Positions 48,923-57,900 of a stretch of 64,000 nucleotides of DNA are shown here, in pieces. Position 1 is the stretch's first letter. Every line of letters begins with the position of its first letter. The stretch covers positions 36,934,929 through 36,998,928 of the forward strand of contig OY743190.1 of the NCBI GenBank assembly GCA_963555705.1, in the 5' to 3' direction. The translations under genes and the position numbers were made by a program. Under the pieces are notes generated by a model. That model saw only the letters and a program-made list of their open reading frames with translations, ran no database searches and was not told the DNA's origin. The stretch is from Ligustrum vulgare. Its lineage: Eukaryota; Streptophyta; Magnoliopsida; Lamiales; Oleaceae.

Positions 48923-51875
48923 CCTAAAATGAGCACTGACTTAGGCATCGGAGTGCAAACGGGAGCCACCTCGGCCCCCTTTGCAAACTTATTGTTTATC
49001 TTAGTGCGCAGGAGATCCACGTGTTCAAGAGGGAGGAGCTGAGACGTGTTGGTCCAAGGTCCAGCCGTATTTTGTGGTCAACAGACATGATTATAATAAG
49101 GAAATATTAAAAATATATTTATATACTAGTATTCTATCATAAAAAAAAAAAAATTAAAAATTGAGTGAATCCTCATTGAAAGAGGATTCAATGAATCCTC
49201 ATTTAATGTGGATTGAATGAGGATTAAATCCTTTCATTTCATACAGGATTGCGTTTTGGACCCAAAACGCGGTACTGTATTTTTAACATAAAACGCCCAA
49301 AACGAGAAAATCTAGTTTTGAGTTTTGTTTGTAATTTTTTTGGTTTCCGAAAATTCGTTTTCCAAAATACATAAGTGAACGCGTTTTGGGTATTTTTGAA
49401 AATTGAAAACTCAAAATAGCCTCAAAACAGCAAAGAGAACGAGATTTTTTATCTTCTGCAATGCGGATTACGCATTTGCAAACTACTTATCTTTTATAAC
49501 GCACAATGCTCATTGCAAAAGACTTATCTTTTGCAACGCGGATTGTGCATTACAAAAGACTATTTTTAGAAACATTTGTGTGTTGAATGTTGCTAAAACT
49601 CAAATATTCATACTAATAGCAATATGCAACCACTGAATGTTGCAGTAGATTCCTTTTAGCAACATGTAATTAACGAATGTAGTAATTTGCATGTTGCAAA
49701 ATGCCTCTTTTCTTGTAATGTCACCACTATCTGCCCTGCCAATACCACCACCAACCTCCACTTGCAATGCCACCTTTTTCATCAGAAAAGCTGCCACCAC
49801 CACTATCGCCACCACCAAAAAAATGCATCACCATCACCAACCACACACATACCACTGTCATCGCCACACAGTGCACACACCACCACTAACCTACTGCACA
49901 CACCACACTTAACAAACCACCACCATCTAGCTCACACACCTCACCAGTACCAACCATACACACAAACACCATCGTCATCATTATCTTTGAATCAACTCTA
50001 CAACAGCACCACTACCATGGACCACCCCAAATTGACAGACAGCGACAGATTGAAACACCACAGCAGATGTGGCGTTGTTGCGTATCAGCTCTGGTGCACA
50101 ATTCTGTTATTTTTGTTGTTACGTGCGAGACATCTCTTCAGGCGACGGTTAATGAAGTGCATATGCCGTCATCGAGGAGAGATCAGTGGGTTCGCCTCAT
50201 CGTCCCTGAAGAGTAGAGGTGGTTTCGCTGATTTGGGGTGGGGTGGGGTACGGTGGGTGGAATTGGAGGTTGAGATTGTGGGTAGAGCCTGGAGGTGTTG
50301 GGATTGAGAAATGGAAGAGAGAGAATAGTTTGAAATTATAATTAGGATTTGTTGACCACAAAATCCGGATGGACCTTGGACCAACACGTCTCAGCTCCTC
50401 CCTCTTGAACACGTGGATCTCCTGCGCACTGTGACAAACAATCAGTTTGCAAAGGGGGCCGAGGTGGCTCCCGTTTGCACTCCAATGCCTAAGTCAGTAC
50501 TCATTTTGGACAAATATATATTGGGTGCGGGAAATATAAATGTGTAGAAGAGAGAAAAGGGAGTGAGAGAAATATAGAGTTAAGAGTGAGAAATTGCTAA
50601 CCCTTTCCTTGGAGGCAAGTGTGCTCTATTTATAGAAGGTGTAATTATCTTAGATTGTGACATGTGTTATGCTTTACATATGGTAGGATCCTAACCCTTC
50701 ATGAGGTAAACCATTTCTTTAGTTATAATCATTACTACATGGCATAGGGTTAAAGCAACCATCAAATCCCTTTAAAGATGTTGTCACATCAAGTTGTCTT
50801 GTCACCTTTTCAGGGTACTCCCCTCGGCTTAGGAGTACCTCGGCATAAGGGTACCTCGGCACAGCATCACCCCGGCATAGGTTACCTCGGCACAGTATCA
50901 CCCCGGCATAGGTTACCTCGGCATAGCATCACCTCGGTATAGGGTCACCTCGGCATAAAAGAATCCAGCCAATTTGGTATCCACAGTTTTGGCCTGTAGG
51001 TCATGATTAGGTGACTGGATGTTTTGTGGCTCCCCTGGTGGGCCCATATAGATGACGTGTCATGTCCAATTAGTCATGGTCGTAACAGGATTTATGATAG
51101 TTTAATTTAATTTAATAACTAAAAAAATTATAATATTTTATTAAAATCAAAATTTATAATAATGACTTGATTTATTAAGCCACTGTTCAGATAATTTAAG
51201 GTGATTATAATCATTTTTTTTTTGCGGATCTCAAGATGGATGTATGGTTAAAATTTGGAGAGAGAAAAGCTGTGTGGTTAAAAAGTGGCATAGGAAATTG
51301 GACCGATTATAAACCAATTTAAAAACACTTTATCAAACAGTGGCTAAGTTATTTAAGTTTGATCTTATTTATGAATTTGAATCTTTAAAAATATGAGTGG
51401 ATGTAATTTACACATATATATGTTAGTCTTCATTCGGCTTACTATATGTTAATGTCTCATAATTTGTAACTTGCTGCTGCTACCTACGTAAAGGATGTTC
51501 CATCTAGTAGAAGTGTGAAGAAACTTAAGGGTGCTATATTGGGTAAATGGAAAAGTACTGAAGCATCTCATGTGCAGAAAAATGTTTCGTCTACTGATAA
51601 TAAATGGTAACACATCGATCAAGCTGCAACATAATTATTAGCTAAATAAATAATTTTGTATGTTTAAAAAGGAATAGTAATTAACATTAATTTTGTATGT
51701 TTTTAGCTTCAAGGGGCACGGTCTGTTGGCGCCCTTTACTGCTGGATGGCAGACCAAGGACTTGAACCCTCTTGTAATTGACAAGTCAGAGGTAGGAAAA
51801 TTAAACCATGCTTTTCTTAATTATGGTATATATACTTTTCCTATCATCATTTATTTTTTAATTTCTTGTTTGATT

Positions 51876-51950
<75 letters not shown>

Positions 51951-54900
51951 CCCTACGTCTATGACCATAATGGGAATAAGTATCTTGATTCCCTTGCTGG
52001 GTTATGGTGCACGTCTTTAGGTATTAATTACTCTTCCCTGATTATACAGAACTTACTTTTTTTAGCATAATCTTTTCTTAGGTTTCGTTAATAACAAGGA
52101 TTTTATCTATATTTTAGATAGAGAAAACAATAATAATACATTTGAAGCACAAGATTATGTTCCTACATTAATATATTGAATTATAAACTGATTTATTTAT
52201 GATTTTGAGGTAAAATGTGTGATTGAAAAATGGAGAGAGAAAATTTGAATGGTTAAAAAATGATTTGAAAAATTGTGTGGTTTAAAAACCAATTTATAAA
52301 CCGTTTACCAAACGGTTGGTTTTTTACTATCCTTGTTTTCTCTTTAGTTTAATTTCTTTGGTGATTGAGGGATTCATCCTGCTTTTATAATTAAAAGCCT
52401 CCGTTTGGTAACATTGTTTGGTTTATAAACTGGTTTATTTATGATTTTGAGGTAAAAAGTAGTGATTCAAAATTGGAGAGAGAAAAGTGTGTGGTTAAAA
52501 AGTGATTTTGGAAATTGTGTGGTTTATAAAATGGTTTATAAACCAAAAAATGTACAGTTACCAAACACAGGCTAAAAATAACTAGTAATCGCACTTGTGT
52601 GATGCACGAAAGATATAATTGACAATTATTTATTGAATAAGTTGTAAAAGTATAATGTCCGACATAAATTGTGCATTCATATATAATGAAAAATATTCAA
52701 AAATATAAAACATGAAATTGTGACTTGCATATTTCTTTTAATAGGTAATTGTTCATTCTCTAACTTTCTTAGTCTATTTAGGTAAAGTAAGATATGGACA
52801 TATGACTTATTCTGTACTTTACAACTTTGATTTGATGACAGAAGTCGAGCTTACGATTTTTTGATTTCTAAAATTTGAAATTTTTACAATTTTCAAATTG
52901 TAAAATAGAATAAAGAGGCTAATAGACATTTAGAGAATTAATTTATCGACTCCCCGGATAGCAGTATAAGAATTTCTACTTATTATCTTAATGCATTAAT
53001 TGATATTTAAATATATTAAACAAATATTTCATTTCATTACATGTAAAAGAACAGTTACATTACGAACAAAATTAAATTTATCAAAAATTTTAAAAAATAA
53101 AAAATTGCTCAGACTTAAATTAAATGTTGCAATTTGTTAAACTTACGCATGACAAACTTATACGTAGTCCTATATTTAAATGAATGTAACAAATAAATAA
53201 TATTAAATAGAAATTTTAATTAAAATTTATTGAATGAATATTACGAATATAATTAGCTTTATCTATAAAAAATTATCTATACATCTCAATTTATAAATGG
53301 GAGTTTAACCTACATGACATAAGACTTTATCACTTATTCGTATATAATTGATTTTTCGAAAATAATTTTTTTCAAAGTTCATTCTCAACCACACATCATT
53401 TAAAACTCATTTTTAACGATTGCACATACTAATTTTGTGCATGATAAATAAACGTGTTGACCATATTCTATTTTTAAATAGAATGATTTTGCTAACACAT
53501 TCTATTTTACAAATTGAATCAATGAGTTTATCGGAACCTAAACTTATAAAAAATTAAATGATTTAATTGAGTTTATTTAGAAAAATCAAAAATCAATTAT
53601 TTATATCAATTTGTTATCGGAACCTAAAGTTGTACAAAATTAAATGATTTAATTGAGTTTATTTAGAAAAATCGAATATCAATTATTTATATCAATTTGA
53701 TAAGAAAAAGATTCAAAATTAATGATTTAGGTCAAATTGAATTTAGGTAAGAAATTACATGTATCATTTTAGGACTTAAATGAGATAAATTAAAAAGATT
53801 GGATATTGAAAAAAAGTAAAAAGTATAAATGTAACGCCCCGAGTTCCGAGAAACGCGGGAACGTTACTTTTCTAAAATTTCAAATAAACTTTATTGCGAA
53901 AAATGAATAAATATTAAATATCACATTTATTGGATAAAAGTTTAGCGATAATTCAGATTAAATAAAATAATTCGTACAAACTTAACAAAAATGAGAATTC
54001 TTAATAAAATGAAATGATTGTTCCGAAATTCACGACTTTCAAAAATAATGTCAAATTTATATTTGTCGCCATTGCCCATCACTCGCCACCGTCATCGAAA
54101 TCTGCAAAAATTGTTAAAACAATGGGTGAGCATTTCAAAATGAAATACTTAGTAGACTCAACTCCAATAATTAATCTATAAGATAATTGGACAAGTAATC
54201 ATGCAAATAATGTAGTGATGTTCTTTTCTTATTCATAAGCATCATAAAATGAGTGCAAATGAATACATTCTTTTCTTGTCTCATGCTAGCAGATAAGTTA
54301 TGACGTGCATAACATAAATTCTTAAATTTATCTCATACGAGATATTCTTTTCTTTTCTCATGCAATTAAGCATATAAAATCACACAAATCCACATAATCA
54401 CGTGCAATTATAGTCTAAATCAATTAGTGGGGGCGAGTCTACCTTTAACTTTACGAGTTCTCAAAAATCGGAGCAGGAATAGTACGTTAGCTTCTCAAAT
54501 TACCAACTGCTTCATCTAGCCAAAAATAAATAAATTAATTTAAATTACTATTTTAGAAATTTAAAGATTTAAACGTGATAAAATAAAGTTTGAGGGCTAG
54601 ATTGAAATTTTGAGAAGATTGAATTTTAAGAATTTTGGGACTGAAATAGTATTTTACGAAAAATAAGGGCTGATTCGTAAATTATAAAAACATTTGTAAC
54701 TAAATTGAAATCATTTTAAAAGAAGGGACTGAAATAAATATATATCGAAACTTGGGGCTGAAAGGTAAAATCTGAAACTTAGTATAAACAAAATTCTTAT
54801 TTCTCTCTCTCTCAACAATCGAAATTAGAGAGGGAGAGTAGGGAGCCGCGAGAGAGAGACAGTGAGGTCGGGGCGACGGCAAGGAGGGTTCCGCCTCTCC

Positions 54901-57900
54901 GTTCCGGCGTTGGGGCCGCCGTGCAGGGGTGGCGGTGTGGGCATGTGAATGTGTGAAGAGAAGAGATTTTTGGGGTTGTTTTGGCTGCGAAAAATGGAGG
55001 TAACCGAGGCTATGGGGATCGAGTTCATGGCTTTTCTGGCGAAGAAACTCCGGTGAAGGTTGAGATAAGTTATGGGTAACTTTTTAATTCGATTTTGGGT
55101 TTGATTTTGGGGAAAAATGATGTGGATTGAGGTTGGGCATGGTGATGCCGTCGTGCGAGTGGGGATAGAGGAGGTTTGTGTGCAGTGAATTTCAATTAGT
55201 GGTTTGGGGGTGGTGAAATATGCAGAGATTTTTGGAAGTTGGGCAGTAGGTGTTGGCTGTGAATTGGGTTACTGTGGTGGTGATTGTCGTGGGTGAGGGC
55301 CACGGGTTGTGTGATGGTGAATGGTGATTAAGGAGTGTTGCAGGTATTGGGTTTCGACTGGGAGGAAAGGAGGTGGCAGTTTGTGGTGGCGCTGTGAAGT
55401 ATTTTAAGTAGAGTGGATGAAAGAAAATTACCAGAATGATTGTTTGTTTAGCTAGAGTGAGTTTCGTGTGGAATGAAAATGGGATATATGCTACGGTTTT
55501 GCTTGCTGAAGTTGGTAATTTGCCTATGTTCGTTTGCTGAATTTGGTAGATTGAGGGAGTCTTGTTGATGATGATCAGCTAAATGCAGAATTGAGGGGCT
55601 GCAAGAGGAAGATTAGGATAGATTTCTGATTGGGATGAATTGCAGGCATTGAAAGATTGAAATTGTTATTTTAGGGAGTTGAGGGAGAGAATCGGGGAAG
55701 TGAAGAAATGGTATAGACATGTGGGGAGGTGGAAAATTTGGAAATTCAGAATAATTCCATGTAGGGAGCTTGAAATTTTGGATTTAAAATCATTAAAATT
55801 TGAATTAGGATTTTAAAATGGTGACATTGGAATATATTTTAAATAAAGTTCGGAAAATCTCATTTCGATGAAAATTAATTTAACTTCATTGATAATTTGG
55901 CTAGACGAATACTCTTTTAAATTAAATGGGAAAACAGTCGTAGCGACGCGCATTTAAAGTTTTAAAATTATTTTATTAAGAAAGAAACGAAAATTCTCGG
56001 TCGCTACAATAAGTAAAACTTTTACATTTAGTATTTAAGACGAATTTATGAATGATATGTTTAGAGTTTGCTCTTATTTGTTAGCTTATATTAAACTTTT
56101 CGTTGAGATTTTGAATTTGACACTCATATTGCATATTTTTAGATTTCAAAATAATACAATAATTATCAAAAAAAAAAAAAAATCTATAATTTGACTTTAT
56201 ATTTATATATATATATCATTTAATACATTCATTAATTGAACTTTCCTAATTCACGTATTAAAATAAATTGATTAAAATAAGAAATGAAAGTAGTGGTTGA
56301 CAGGTATCATTTTAGGACTTAAATGAGATAAATTAAAAAGATTGGAAGTTGGAAAAAAAGTAAAAAGTATAAGTAAAACTTTTACATTTAGTATTTAAAA
56401 TGATTTTACGAATGATATTTTTAGAGTTTGCTCTCATTTCTTAGTTTATATTAAACTTCTCGTTGAGATCTTGAATTTGACACCCATATTGTATATTTTT
56501 CGACTTCAAAATAATGCAATGATTATCAAAAGAAAAAAAATCTATAATTTGACTTTTTATAGATATTTTTTCTCACAAATTCATAAATCATTTATTACAT
56601 GCATTAATTGAACTTTCCTAATTCGTGTATTAAAATAAATTGATAAAAATAAGAAATTTCCTAAAATAGCATGTGAAAATGGGCGAAAAATTATGTGCGT
56701 AAAATTGTGTATATTATCCTATTATTATATATGTATATATATCATGATCTTGTCAAGAAAGAGAAGGATGGGATAGATGAAATCTTTATAGTCACTGTGT
56801 TTCACCAAGGTCCATTTAAATTATTTGTGTACACCTGCAGGGGGAAATGAACCTCGTCTTGTTGCTGCTGCAACAAAACAACTTAATACATTGCCATTCT
56901 ACCACTCATTTTGGAACCGAACAACGAAGCCCTCTTTGGTATGACGATTTCCAGTTTCATTTGACACTAACTTGCATGCAAATTATAGGAATCTCGGTTT
57001 AGTAATTTCTTCTGACTAGAATATTCTATTGCAAAATTATCCGGTTTTATGTATTTAACTAGGAACAAATGATTGTGTGCATACAAGAATTAAAAATAGA
57101 TTACCTAGGCCTATAGCGTGCTTTATAAAACTCTCTCAAACGTTCTTGATTTCTCCACCCCAAATCTCCCAATCTTCTCCCATGTTCTCCAACAACTCAA
57201 AAATTGCAATATATTGTTTTCTTGTTTATGGTCAAAATATCATAGAAAAATTATATTAATTGGACTAATGAAGAACATAATATTTTTGGACTCTAGCAAA
57301 ACAACCCTATAAAAAAAGTTATACAACCATGGTCAAACTAGGGTCCGGGTTGATCGGGTCTCCCGGGTCGTTGACATGGTTTGATCCGACTGGATTTTAT
57401 ATGTAACCCAACCCGATTTTTGGCTGTGTCGCAGGTTTCAGGGTCGACCGGTCGGGTCGGGTTTGAAAGTAGTTTTAATATCACTGCAATTGATGATAAA
57501 TTATAACTCTTATAATTTATTTTAGTTCTTAAATTGAAGCCACCAAATAGACCTGATGATACACAATTAAACCAACCCTTAATAAATTAATTTTAACCCG
57601 GCCAAATCTTGAGCAGTAAAAATAATTTATTAATCACGTTCTGTTCCACTAAAAGAACGTGATTGCACTCTTAGTCTATTTGAAACAATGCAAAATGATC
57701 AAAATACCCATTTCCAAATATTCATAAATTTTCAACTATCATCTTTTTTATTGAAAGTTCCATGTGATCACATCACATAATTAATTTGACTAAATCGAAT
57801 TACTCTATTAGTAGATCGTGTGAAGTCATGATCATACATATTAAATAGGTAACAGATTTCGTATTGCAAATATATGTTCTTCGTTATTTAATTTTAATTC

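Larger units (their letters stand above)
25422..49083 (+). mobile_element. Ty3/gypsy (Tat-like) LTR retrotransposon, 23.7 kb including nested insertion
   Basis: The 5' LTR is 25422-26094 and the 3' LTR is 48388-49083. Both begin TGTTGATTCCGGGCCC and end TCAACA, with a perfect 5-bp duplication gacat (25417-25421, 49084-49088). Gag, protease, RT, RNase H, a second RNase H-like domain and integrase occur in that order, which is the gypsy order. The extra RNase H and an antisense gene after pol point to the Tat/Ogre/Grande group. Removing the nested element (36223-47967 plus one copy of its TSD) leaves about 11.9 kb. gag-pol has at least five frameshifts or stops, so the copy is dead. Confidence 0.95.
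7607..51493 (+). other. Proposed giant intron 1 of the GABA-T-like gene (43.9 kb)
   Basis: It lies between the GT donor after exon 1 and the AG at 51492-51493. It holds, in order, MITE-like copies, a cruciform palindrome, exon-like minus-strand fragments, a SINE, a hAT-like element with a solo LTR, a Copia element, a 23.7-kb Gypsy element with a nested three-LTR element, and a reverse solo LTR. All insertions have their own boundaries, so the pre-insertion intron would be at most about 12 kb. Confidence 0.5.
52021..56840 (+). other. GABA-T-like intron 4 (4.8 kb)
   Basis: Contains two MITE-like copies (52176-52318 and 52397-52572), a direct duplication (about 53756-53829 plus 56009-56300 versus 56305-56660) and the solo LTR 53830-56008. 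Otherwise AT-rich. The 67- and 60-residue minus-strand ORFs near 54700-55028 lie in the LTR and are not recognised. Confidence 0.8.

Noticed and set aside
49687..50307. 206-residue ORF
   Set aside because: His/Thr low complexity from CCACCA-rich DNA, spanning the end of a CACTA-like cluster.
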